DNA from: Anaerolineae bacterium
GTDB lineage: Bacteria > Chloroflexota > Anaerolineae > JACIWR01
Assembly: GCA_021162125.1 (NCBI GenBank)
Contig: JAGGZG010000031.1
Coordinates: 1 to 21,022 of the forward strand
Direction of reading: 5' to 3'
DNA length: 21,022 nucleotides
In this document: positions 1 through 6,988 of the stretch, piece by piece
Position numbering within the stretch: position 1 is the stretch's first letter
Layout of the letters: each line of letters begins with the position of its first letter
Notes under the pieces: generated by a model
The model's input: the letters and a program-made list of their open reading frames with translations, nothing else
What the model was told of the DNA's origin: nothing
Database searches by the model: none
Translations under genes and position numbers: made by a program

Positions 1-43
1 AAGGAAAAAGGCCAGAGGAGGAGTTAGGGGGACTGAGGTCGTG

Positions 44-265
44 CTAACGGCGCGTGCCGCTTTCCTTGAGATTTTGGGCAATAACCTCAGCCTCGCGGAA
101 CAGCATCTCCAGGGGCGAAGCCGGTGTACGCCGCTTTTTACCTTCGTCCGCCTCACCGGGTGGTTGCCCCGGCAAGACATCCTGCGGAGCAGATTCTTCC
201 TCGGTCTCCTCCACAGCCTGGCCTGCACGCTCGTCCACAGAATGTCTCATGTCTCCATCCAGCAT
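44..265 (-). CDS. Small hypothetical acidic protein (73 aa)
   Basis: Unrecognised 73-residue protein. The first half is rich in Glu, Gln, Pro and Gly and looks disordered. A KKRR patch lies near the middle, and the last 27 residues (from TPASPLEMLF) could form one amphipathic helix. The start is an ATG with a modest GGCGGGG stretch a few bases upstream. It lies 38 bp downstream of the two-helix membrane protein at 304-588 on the same strand, so the two are probably cotranscribed. No domain or catalytic motif is visible. Reading frames on the opposite strand here look like shadows. It could be a non-gene, because support is only frame length, position and a passable ribosome site. Confidence 0.4.
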   Translation of the reverse strand: MLDGDMRHSVDERAGQAVEETEEESAPQDVLPGQPPGEADEGKKRRTPASPLEMLFREAEVIAQNLKESGTRR

Positions 266-303
266 CTAAACCCCGCCGCCAGACGGGAAAACAGCCAGGG
301 AGG

Positions 304-588
304 TCACTCGTCCTTATGCTTCTTCAGAATCACCCATCCAGATCGCTGCATGATCGCAATCCAGAACCCAACCCAGACTATCGGGAAGAGGATCATGCTC
401 GCCCACCTGCCCACCACGTAAAACATGTACTCGCTAATAGCCAGGGGCACGAGGAAGATCAGAACCCAACCCCAAAGAGGTATCCAGGTAAACTTTCGGG
501 GCTGCTCTTCCTGGGATTGTGGCGTATCCCGTGGCTTCTGGCCTGGGCGCGGAGTTTTCTTTTTCTTTTGTCTCTTGCTTTTTGACAT
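304..588 (-). CDS. Small two-helix membrane protein, function unknown (94 aa)
   Basis: The N-terminal 30 residues are strongly basic (KSKRQKKKK) and Pro/Gln-rich. Two hydrophobic segments follow, at about residues 35-57 (WIPLWGWVLIFLVPLAISEY region) and 62-82 (ASMILFPIVWVGFWIAIM), with a short charged tail KKHKDE. This is a hairpin membrane protein with a cytosolic basic head by the positive-inside rule. The start is supported by an AGGA box 7 bases upstream of ATG. It lies beyond the inverted repeat that follows the glycerol operon, so it is probably separate from it. I do not recognise the family and assign no function. Confidence 0.6.
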   Translation of the reverse strand: MSKSKRQKKKKTPRPGQKPRDTPQSQEEQPRKFTWIPLWGWVLIFLVPLAISEYMFYVVGRWASMILFPIVWVGFWIAIMQRSGWVILKKHKDE

Positions 589-632
589 TGATTTGTCCTG
601 ACTCTGTATAAGACCCTCACCCTATCCCCCGG

Positions 633-676
633 CCCCTTCCCCTCTCCCGCGCTTACGCGCAGGCGAGGGGAAGGGG
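633..676. repeat. Inverted repeat, 11-bp perfect arms, end of glycerol operon
   Basis: CCCCTTCCCCT (633-643) is the exact reverse complement of AGGGGAAGGGG (666-676), with a GC-rich loop between. It starts about 22 nt beyond the stop codon of the last glycerol-operon gene on the minus strand. No U-run follows, so it is not a classical intrinsic terminator. It could stabilise the 3' end of the mRNA, or be one copy of an interspersed C/T-rich palindrome. The gap 589-697 holds nothing else I can identify. Confidence 0.55.
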
Positions 677-697
677 AGCTTTCCCCTCTCCAGTTAG

Positions 698-1069
698 CTA
701 GCTCGCCGGCAGGCTTCTGCTGGTCACCACATCTACGCCGGTGCCGAGGGCGTTCTCCAGCACCACCTGATGCATTTCTATTGGCGCTTCCAATTCCACC
801 TTCCGCAGTTCTTTCAAAATGGGGAAAATCTTCTCCTTGGGCACAGGTTCGGCGGAACGCACCGGCACCAGGGGATGAAATCCGCCTTTGACCCGGACTG
901 TGGTGATGATCATCCGCCGGGGCTCAGATATCTCTTGTTTAGCATACTCGATGCCCAACTTGCACTGATTGCCCTCGACTTTTAGCACCTTTTTGCCCTC
1001 GTGGGTCACTGTCAGCTCGCAGCCCACGGGGCAGGTGATGCAGATTAGCTTGGTTGTTTCCTCAGCCAT
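698..1069 (-). CDS. DUF1667 protein, likely small Fe-S electron carrier of the G3P oxidation system
   Basis: This 123-residue protein belongs to the DUF1667 family. The N-terminus carries a cluster-type pattern C10-x2-C13-x3-C17-x18-C36, like the [4Fe-4S] segment at the N-terminus of molybdopterin oxidoreductases. The rest (VRVKGGFHPLVPVRSAEPVPK) is typical of the family. The start has a perfect AAGGAGG box before ATG, and only 9 bp separate it from the preceding oxidoreductase. In anaerobes such as Thermotoga and Clostridia this family sits beside a GlpA-like dehydrogenase and an FAD/NAD oxidoreductase, the same order as here. A role in passing electrons from glycerol-3-phosphate oxidation is inferred from that context; the biochemistry is not established. 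Confidence 0.85.
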   Translation of the reverse strand: MAEETTKLICITCPVGCELTVTHEGKKVLKVEGNQCKLGIEYAKQEISEPRRMIITTVRVKGGFHPLVPVRSAEPVPKEKIFPILKELRKVELEAPIEMHQVVLENALGTGVDVVTSRSLPAS

Positions 1070-1078
1070 CTCGCCTCC

Positions 1079-2356
1079 TTATCCTTTCTCCTCTACCCGC
1101 ACTGAGAGCTTTTTCGCGCCAGCGACCTTGTCGTAGTCCTTCGGAGACAGCTTGACCATGATCATCTCGCTGGGCCGGACATATCGCTCTGTCTTCCGCT
1201 TGACCAGCTCCCCGTCGGCCTCTACCTTGACCCAGACCGGAGCTTCCACTGGTCGCCGGACCCTGAACTGTAATTCCAGAGGCTCCCGTTCCAGGTCTGA
1301 GGGATCGAGAACCTCAGGGATCACGTGATGCACGTTATCACCAGCCACGACCCTCAGCTTGCGATCCGACTCTGTTCGCCGCTGGGTAGCGTACTCACCC
1401 GCATGTCGTCCGGCCAGGAGCCCGGCCTTAGTCACCCAGTCCACCAGGTCGTACACGTGGACTACATTGCCGGCGGCGAAAATGCCCGGCACGTTGGTCT
1501 GCATTGTATCATCCACGTAAGGGCCACCAGTCAGGGGATTCAGCTCCACCCCAGCCTTCTTGGAGAGCTCGTTCTCAGGTATGAGCCCCACCGAAAGGAG
1601 GAGCGTATCGCAGGGAATGGTCTCCTCCGTGCCGGGGATGGGTTGCCAGTGCTCGTCCACCTGGGCCGAGACCACCGCCTCCACCCTGTTGCGGCCTTTA
1701 ATGTCAATGACAGTACGTTGAAGCTGCAAGGGGATGTTGTAATCTAACACACATTGCACATAGTTGCGCTTCAGGCCGCTAATGTAGGGCAATATCTCTA
1801 ACATGCGCTCCACCTTAGCCCCCTCGAAGGTCAGGCGGCGGGCCATGATCATGCCGATGTCGCCGGAGCCCAGGATAACGAAGCGCTCGCCGGGCATGTA
1901 GCCCTCGATGTTGACCAGCCGCTGGGCGGTGCCGGCGGTGTAGATACCTGCCGGACGAAAGCCCGGGATGGCCAGTGCACCACGGGGGCGCTCTCGGCAG
2001 CCCATGGCCAGAACCACAGCCCGCGCATTGATTTTCACCATCCCATCTCGTTTGTTGATGGCGTAGATCTCCCGGTGTGGGGTCAAATCCAGGACAAAAG
2101 TATCCATCATGGCCTCAACCCCCACCTCCCTGGCCTGATCAATGAACCGATAGGCATACTCAGGGCCGGTGAGATCCTCTTTGAAAATCACTGATCCGAA
2201 GCCGTTGTGGATACACTGCAGGAGGATGCCACCCAATTCCACGTCGCGCTCGATGACTACCACATCCTGCGCGCCAGCTTCCTTGGCAGCTATGGCTGCC
2301 GCCAGCCCACCAGGGCCGCTGCCGATCACTGCCACATCATACTGTTTCTCAAACAT
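1079..2356 (-). CDS. FAD/NAD(P)-dependent oxidoreductase partner of GlpA-like dehydrogenase
   Basis: This 425-residue protein has the two-dinucleotide-domain (Pyr_redox_2) fold. The FAD Rossmann motif is G12-S-G14-P-G-G17 with acidic E36 (VVVIERD) at the end of strand 2. A second nucleotide motif, ILGSGDIG, is central, and GIFAAGNV near the C-terminal third is the usual flavin-contacting ATG/GD-type motif. There is no CxxC redox pair; only a lone Cys in LLQCIHNG lies where disulfide reductases carry theirs. It starts one base after the GlpA-like stop (TAG-G-ATG), so it is translationally coupled. The likely role is electron transfer between the flavin dehydrogenase and NAD(P) or a further acceptor, alongside the DUF1667 protein. 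The exact acceptor cannot be read from the sequence. Confidence 0.85.
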   Translation of the reverse strand: MFEKQYDVAVIGSGPGGLAAAIAAKEAGAQDVVVIERDVELGGILLQCIHNGFGSVIFKEDLTGPEYAYRFIDQAREVGVEAMMDTFVLDLTPHREIYAINKRDGMVKINARAVVLAMGCRERPRGALAIPGFRPAGIYTAGTAQRLVNIEGYMPGERFVILGSGDIGMIMARRLTFEGAKVERMLEILPYISGLKRNYVQCVLDYNIPLQLQRTVIDIKGRNRVEAVVSAQVDEHWQPIPGTEETIPCDTLLLSVGLIPENELSKKAGVELNPLTGGPYVDDTMQTNVPGIFAAGNVVHVYDLVDWVTKAGLLAGRHAGEYATQRRTESDRKLRVVAGDNVHHVIPEVLDPSDLEREPLELQFRVRRPVEAPVWVKVEADGELVKRKTERYVRPSEMIMVKLSPKDYDKVAGAKKLSVRVEEKG

Positions 2357-2357
2357 C

Positions 2358-3863
2358 CTATCCTCCCTCCGGGACGTCTTTCGTCGGCCGAGTTAAGAAG
2401 TTGGAGCCCCAGCTTTCCTTGATTACCTCCGTGGGTGGGATGCCCAGCTCGCGAGAAAGTATCTCGATCACCCTGGGCGTGTCGAACCCTCCCTGGCAGC
2501 GGCCAGTCCCCAGCCAAGTACGCCGTTTCAGAGCATCGTATGTGCGAGCGGGAACGGGGGAATGGATCTCAGCCACGATCTCTCCCTCGGTCACCGTTTC
2601 GCAGCGGCAGACGATACGGCCATAGCGAGGATCTTTCTCAATCAAAATCGCCTGCTCCTCCGGGGAAAGCTCGCTGAAATCAGGGCGACCAACACGAATG
2701 GGATTCCAGTCTTTCTTCTTTCTCAGCTCCAACCCCTGTTCCCGCACCAAATTCTCCACGTACTCGGCGATGGCCGGGGAGGAGGCCATACCCGGCGATT
2801 CGATGCCTGCCAGGTTAATGAATCCCCAGTATTTCGCCGGGGCCTCGATAATGAAGTCGTGGAGAAAGCCCCCAGCTCGTAGACCAGCGAAGACCCTGAT
2901 CACGTCCGTGATCTCCAGGCTTGGCACCAGCCTCTTGGCTCCCTCGCGGAGTTCCGCCAGGCCCTCAGCTCTGACTGAGGTATCCTCTTTATCCTTGAGT
3001 TCATAGGCAGTGGGGCCTAGAAGCATGTTGCCATGGACCGTGGTTGTGACCAGGATGCCCTTGGTAACCGGAGTGGGGCAGGGGAAGAGAACGTTATGTA
3101 CAGACCCCTTTTTGGCCTTGTCGAACACGTAGTACTCCCCCTTGCGAGCCCTGACGTAGAAGTCATATTTGATGTCTAGCTTCTCCATCAGTTCGTCGCA
3201 ATAGAGACCAGCGGAGGCAATGGTAACGTCGGCCAGGAAAGTGCCCCGGTTGGTAACCACCCCCGCGACTTTTTTCTTATGCAGTGAAAAGGGCTCTACG
3301 ACGAAATCCAATGCCTTCGTCTCCAGCATCAGATCCGTACCGTTCATCACCGCATTCTCTGCAGCGGCAACGGTAAGCATGAAAGGATCACTTACCCCGC
3401 CTGTGGGAGCATACAGAGCGCCCGTCGTCTCTGGGTTGACCAAAGGCTCGCGGCGGCGCATCTCCTCACCAGAGATGATCTCCAATCCAGGCACTCCCTT
3501 CTTGCGCCCATTCTCCATAAGCTTTTCCAGCGTTTTCAGGTCTTCATCAGTCAGGGCGACTACGTAGGTACCGGTAATTTTGTAAGGCACGTCTAGTTCC
3601 TCACACATCGGGTAGAACATGCGATTGCCCTTCACAACCAGCTTGCCTCGCAGCGTGCCGAACGGAGAGTCGTAACCAGCGTGAACGATGGCTGTATTGG
3701 CCTTGCTGGTGCCGGTACCGACATCGGGTTCCTTGTCAATGAGGAGGATATCCAACTCGTATTGAGAGAGCCGACGGGCAATTATCGAGCCGACCAACCC
3801 CGCCCCGATAATGATCACGTCGTACTTCCCTTTCACCTCTTTATATTCCTCTTTTATATCCAT
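2358..3863 (-). CDS. glpA: FAD-dependent glycerol-3-phosphate dehydrogenase, GlpA-like, with C-terminal BFD-type domain
   Basis: Predicted to oxidise sn-glycerol-3-phosphate to DHAP. The FAD motif is G20-A-G22-L-V-G25, followed by the DAO-fold signature TGTSKANTAIVHAGYD. A C-terminal BFD-like Fe-S domain begins near residue 418. It has C419-R-C421 and C456, but the usual fourth Cys (CQGGFC) is Asp461 (CQGGFD). I chose the ATG at 3863 because GGAAAGG lies just upstream and the FAD motif then sits near the N-terminus. The 53 residues upstream in frame have no homology-like character and cover a strong hairpin. No GlpB/GlpC-type membrane anchor is nearby, so the enzyme is probably soluble and passes electrons to the two coupled downstream proteins. 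Closely related GlpO/LhgO-type FAD oxidases share the fold, but glpK and glpF context favours glycerol-3-phosphate. Confidence 0.88.
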   Translation of the reverse strand: MDIKEEYKEVKGKYDVIIIGAGLVGSIIARRLSQYELDILLIDKEPDVGTGTSKANTAIVHAGYDSPFGTLRGKLVVKGNRMFYPMCEELDVPYKITGTYVVALTDEDLKTLEKLMENGRKKGVPGLEIISGEEMRRREPLVNPETTGALYAPTGGVSDPFMLTVAAAENAVMNGTDLMLETKALDFVVEPFSLHKKKVAGVVTNRGTFLADVTIASAGLYCDELMEKLDIKYDFYVRARKGEYYVFDKAKKGSVHNVLFPCPTPVTKGILVTTTVHGNMLLGPTAYELKDKEDTSVRAEGLAELREGAKRLVPSLEITDVIRVFAGLRAGGFLHDFIIEAPAKYWGFINLAGIESPGMASSPAIAEYVENLVREQGLELRKKKDWNPIRVGRPDFSELSPEEQAILIEKDPRYGRIVCRCETVTEGEIVAEIHSPVPARTYDALKRRTWLGTGRCQGGFDTPRVIEILSRELGIPPTEVIKESWGSNFLTRPTKDVPEGG

Positions 3864-3921
3864 TCCACTTTCCTTTCCAATTTCATCTCCGCCTGGCCAG
3901 CAGATGGACATGAGGCCCATT

Positions 3922-3958
3922 GAAAAGGGAAGACCCCCGGCGGAAGTCTTCCCTTTTC
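3922..3958 (-). terminator. Strong hairpin between glpK and glpA (terminator or attenuator)
   Basis: GAAAAGGGAAGAC (3922-3934) and GTCTTCCCTTTTC (3946-3958) form a 13-bp perfect stem with an 11-nt loop. On the minus strand the stem ends CCCTTTTC, so the only U-run is inside the stem itself. It lies in the 181-bp spacer between glpK and the GlpA-like gene. It may reduce or process read-through, making the last three genes less abundant than glpK. Confidence 0.55.
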
Positions 3959-4044
3959 GCCTCGTGCATAGGATGGGGTACGCGAAAGCACAACACCATC
4001 CGTGGGGACTCTGGAAAGCCAAGCGAGCTTCGCCCGGCTAGTCC

Positions 4045-5559
4045 CTATTCCACCCAGTCGAAAGTGCGGGTGACGGCCTTGAGCCAACCCTTGTACAGCT
4101 TCGCGCGGGTCTCGGCGTCCATCTTGGGCTCCCAGGTCTTGTCCACACCCCAGTTCTCGCGCAGGTCTTCCAGGTTGCCCCAGAAGCCAACGGCCAGACC
4201 GGCGGCGTAGGCCGCGCCCAGCGAGGTGGTCTCGGCTACCATCGGGCGAACAACGGGCACGCCCAGAATGTCGGCCTGGAACTGCATCAGCAGTTCGTTG
4301 TAGACCATGCCGCCGTCCACCTTGAGGGCAGCCAGCTTCACGCCGGAGTCCTTCTCCATCGCATCCAGCACCTCGCGAGTCTGGTAGGCGGTAGCCTCCA
4401 GTGCCGCGCGGCAGATGTGGTATTTGTTCACGTAGCGGGTCAGACCGACGATCACGCCACGGGCGTCGCTCTTCCAATAGGGCGCGAAGAGGCCGGAGAA
4501 AGCGGGCACGAAGTAGATGCCGCCAGCGTCCTCCACCTCCCTGGCGTAGTCCTCGATGTGCTTCGAGAAGTCGAAGAACTTCAGGTTGTCGCGCAGCCAC
4601 TGCACTAGAGCGCCAGTGATAGCGATGGAACCCTCCAGGCAGTACACGGCCGGCTCGTCGCCGATCTTGTAGCCCAGCGTGGTCAGCAGGCCACTCTTGC
4701 TGGGCACGGGCTTGGTGCCGGTGTTGAGCAGCATGAAGCAGCCAGTGCCGTAGGTGTTCTTCGCCTCACCGGGGCTGTAGCAGGTCTGTCCCACCAGGGC
4801 CGCCTGCTGGTCACCCAGGTCACCGCACACCGGGATCCTGGTGCCCAGCGGCCCGTCCTTGGGCGTGTAGCCGTAGATCTTGGGATCGCTGGAGGGGCGG
4901 ATCTCCGGCAGCATCTGGCGCGGGATGCCCATGATGTCCAGGATCTCCTGATCCCAGTCCAGGGTCTCCAGGTTCATGAGCATGGTGCGGCTGGCGTTGG
5001 TGACGTCGGTCACGTGCGCGCCACCATTGGGGCCGCCGGTCAGCCACCAGATCTCCCAGGTGTCAATGTTGCCGAAGATGGCATCGCCCTTCTCCGCCGC
5101 CGCGCGGACGCCCTCCACGTTGTCCAGGATCCACTTGATCTTGGGGCCGGAGAAGTAGGTGGCCAGGGGCAAGCCCACCTGGGCGCGGAAGCGATCCTGG
5201 CCGCCATCCTTGGCCAACTCGTCGCAGATGTCCTTGGTGCGGGTGCACTGCCAGACGATGGCGTTGTAGTAAGGCTTGCCGGTATTCTTGTCCCATACGA
5301 TGGTCGTCTCGCGCTGGTTGGTCACGCCGATGGCCGCGATGTCGTTGGGATCAATGCCATTCTTGTCCAGAGCGGCCTTGATCACCTCCTGAGTGCGGGC
5401 CCAGATCTCCATCGGGTCGTGCTCGACCCAGCCAGCCTTCGGGTAAATCTGCTCGTGCTCCAACTGGTGCACGGCAACCACCTGTCCTGCGTGGTCAAAG
5501 ACCATAAATCGAGTACTGGTCGTACCTTGGTCTACTGCTGCTGCGTATTTCTTTGCCAT
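4045..5559 (-). CDS. glpK: Glycerol kinase
   Basis: This is a full-length 504-residue FGGY-family kinase that phosphorylates glycerol with ATP to sn-glycerol-3-phosphate in the cytosol. Family hallmarks are present. The N-terminal phosphate loop is VDQGTTSTR (residues 9-17). NQRETT carries the Arg-Glu pair that contacts glycerol. PVCGDLGDQQAALVGQ carries the catalytic Asp, and the C-terminal ATPase segment reads LKVDGGMVYNELLMQFQADI. The start is backed by AAGGAG about 9 bases upstream. It lies 181 bp upstream of the GlpA-like gene, with a 13-bp hairpin between. It is separated from dhaL by about 610 bp of inverted-repeat elements, so it may have its own promoter; I could not identify one with confidence. 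Confidence 0.97.
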   Translation of the reverse strand: MAKKYAAAVDQGTTSTRFMVFDHAGQVVAVHQLEHEQIYPKAGWVEHDPMEIWARTQEVIKAALDKNGIDPNDIAAIGVTNQRETTIVWDKNTGKPYYNAIVWQCTRTKDICDELAKDGGQDRFRAQVGLPLATYFSGPKIKWILDNVEGVRAAAEKGDAIFGNIDTWEIWWLTGGPNGGAHVTDVTNASRTMLMNLETLDWDQEILDIMGIPRQMLPEIRPSSDPKIYGYTPKDGPLGTRIPVCGDLGDQQAALVGQTCYSPGEAKNTYGTGCFMLLNTGTKPVPSKSGLLTTLGYKIGDEPAVYCLEGSIAITGALVQWLRDNLKFFDFSKHIEDYAREVEDAGGIYFVPAFSGLFAPYWKSDARGVIVGLTRYVNKYHICRAALEATAYQTREVLDAMEKDSGVKLAALKVDGGMVYNELLMQFQADILGVPVVRPMVAETTSLGAAYAAGLAVGFWGNLEDLRENWGVDKTWEPKMDAETRAKLYKGWLKAVTRTFDWVE

Positions 5560-5635
5560 GTCCTGATCTCCTTCCCATCTTGTTTTTAATAATTTGGCTC
5601 AGTAGAGCTAATATCCTCAACAATCCACTTAGCTC

Positions 5636-6000
5636 TGGCTACCCGACTAGCTACCTGACACTTTGTGCCGTTGGCATAGGGTAGGGTGTAGGACAGGCTG
5701 GAAAGCCTGCGCCACGTACGGCCAATCCTGTTAACCGGTGGTCTCCCCCTTGTGCGTTGGTGCCCCTCGTCCGCCCCGCCGGGCGCTAACCCTTCGACTA
5801 TACGCTCAGGGCAAGCCCGCCCGGCTACGAGGTGGAAAGCCCCCTTCGGGGGCTCCAGAGGCCCGGAGGGCCTTGCATCTCGTAGCTCGGACGTGGAACG
5901 TCCGAGCGGGTCTGAGCGACCAACACGTTACCGGGGGACTACCTGTTAACCCATCTTCTCCAGACCTGTTATGGCATTCTCAAACTGTCAGGTGACTAGT
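5636..6000. mobile_element. Non-coding inverted-repeat element (MITE-like), element 1
   Basis: The ends are inverted repeats: ACTAGCTACCTGACA (5646-5660) against the reverse complement of 5986-6000 (ACTAGTCACCTGACA), 13 of 15 matching, with weaker matching for about 7 bp more. A 9-bp direct repeat ACTTAGCTC occurs at 5627-5635 and 6001-6009, as expected of a target duplication, although 10 bp (5636-5645) lie between the left copy and the inverted repeat. The interior is highly foldable. Examples are a 10-bp stem with GGA loop (5885-5907), AGCCCCC-TTC-GGGGGCT (5838-5854), AGGCCC-GGA-GGGCCT (5859-5873), and GCTACGAG/CTCGTAGC (5824-5831, 5879-5886). I see no coding potential. It fills most of the dhaL-glpK gap. 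The alternative is a structured RNA rather than a mobile repeat. Confidence 0.6.
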
Positions 6001-6013
6001 ACTTAGCTCATTC

Positions 6014-6169
6014 GTTACTACTCAGGCCAGCGGTTGAAACCGCGCCTGAGGAGCTAAAGCTGGCTGTCCACCTGCGTGGACAGGCGCGCCCACGCAGGTG
6101 GACGCTCGCTCGGCTGCAAGCCCTCTAGAGGCGATTTCAATCGCTAACAGAAGTAGCCTGAGCAGTTAC
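6014..6169. mobile_element. Palindromic MITE-like element 2 with 8-bp target duplication
   Basis: This 156-bp non-coding element has 14-bp imperfect terminal inverted repeats, GTTACTACTCAGGC against GTAACTGCTCAGGC (12 of 14). Exact 8-bp direct repeats GCTCATTC flank it at 6006-6013 and 6170-6177. Inside are a 14-bp perfect inverted repeat, GTCCACCTGCGTGG (6066-6079) with CCACGCAGGTGGAC (6090-6103), and two mini-palindromes in opposite orientation, GCGGTTGAAACCGC (6030-6043) and GCGATTTCAATCGC (6131-6144). The right direct repeat contains the dhaL stop codon, so insertion occurred just past the reading frame. No transposase is in the window, so mobility would be in trans. Confidence 0.72.
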
Positions 6170-6171
6170 GC

Positions 6172-6810
6172 TCATTCTTTCTCCCGCGCTATCTCAGCTA
6201 TGGTGCGAATGAGGAGATACGAGGAAGTCGCACCTGGGTCCTGGTGGCCGATGCTCCGTTCGCCCAGGTAACTGGCTCGCCCTTTCTTGGCCAGCATGGG
6301 AATGGTATCTTTCATGCCCTTCTCCGCGGCCGCCGTTGCCTGTTCCAGAGCTTCTGCCGTGCCGGCACCGTTTCTCAGTGCCTCCCGCATAGCAGCCACC
6401 GCCGGGGTGATAGCATCTACCATCGTCTTGTCGCCCAAGTTGGCCTTGCCACGCATGACCACTCCCTTGAGAGCCGCTTCCAGGGCAGCCAATATATCCT
6501 CGGCCTCTAACTCGTACTTTCCGGCCACGGCCATGCCGGCCTGCATGAAGGCCGTACCGTAGAGCGGCCCACCCGCCCCACCGACACTGGATACCAGGGC
6601 CATACCAGCAGTCTTGAGAATGGTGCCAGCGTCCTTGTCCTCCACGCTGGGCAGCTTTTTCAGCACCGACTGGAACCCACGATCCATGTTGATGCCGTGG
6701 TCGGCGTCGCCGATAGCTGAGTCCAGCTCAGTGAGATACTCTTTGTTCTCGTGAATCACGTCCGCCATCTTACGAAGGCAGGCTAGAACGTCAGCAGTCG
6801 TGATGGGCAT
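6172..6810 (-). CDS. dhaL: Dihydroxyacetone kinase, ADP-binding subunit DhaL
   Basis: This 212-residue DhaL/DAK2 subunit carries the nucleotide that receives or donates phosphate while DhaK binds dihydroxyacetone. The Mg-binding signature is intact and at the usual positions: D30, then G34-D35-A36-D37-H38-G39. The glycine-rich SSVGGAGGPLYG and the C-terminal GRASYLGERSIGHQDPGATS are typical. Length matches the free-standing subunit rather than the fused ATP-dependent enzyme. It lies 178 bp downstream of dhaK. No DhaM phosphotransferase gene follows; instead the stop codon is directly abutted by MITE-like element 2. In E. coli the DhaL-ADP form also acts on the regulator DhaR, and a DhaR-like regulator is encoded nearby. 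Confidence 0.95.
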   Translation of the reverse strand: MPITTADVLACLRKMADVIHENKEYLTELDSAIGDADHGINMDRGFQSVLKKLPSVEDKDAGTILKTAGMALVSSVGGAGGPLYGTAFMQAGMAVAGKYELEAEDILAALEAALKGVVMRGKANLGDKTMVDAITPAVAAMREALRNGAGTAEALEQATAAAEKGMKDTIPMLAKKGRASYLGERSIGHQDPGATSSYLLIRTIAEIAREKE

Positions 6811-6886
6811 ACAAACCCTCTCCTTTGCAACTGGCGGTCAGAAAAGTGCCTTCTTCACCACAGAGGTCAGGGCATTGCACCTCTCT

Positions 6887-6933
6887 CCCCCCGCTCACCT
6901 CTGGGCAGCATTCATCCTCGGGGACGAGCGGGG
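6887..6933. repeat. Inverted repeat in the dhaK-dhaL spacer
   Basis: CCCCGCTC (6887-6894) pairs with GAGCGGGG (6926-6933) across a 31-nt loop. The rest of the 6811-6988 spacer shows no gene or clear promoter. The hairpin could affect mRNA processing or subunit ratio, but the evidence is only the complementarity. Confidence 0.35.
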
Positions 6934-6988
6934 AGACCTTTTCAGTAGGAGGGCACGCTGTCCTCACCCCGGGTCGAGAGCTTCTGGC

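Noticed and set aside
3864..4022. N-terminal 53-residue extension of the GlpA-like protein
   Set aside because: The extension lies over the 13-bp hairpin, has no family resemblance, and a better ribosome site precedes the ATG at 3863.
5752..5995. Plus-strand frames inside the dhaL-glpK gap
   Set aside because: They run across the palindromic stems of element 1 and look like translated repeat DNA, with no ribosome site.
5636..6177. CRISPR array or attachment site in the repeat-rich gap
   Set aside because: There are no regularly spaced direct repeats with spacers and no integrase or tRNA. The repeats are inverted and terminal, fitting MITE-like elements.
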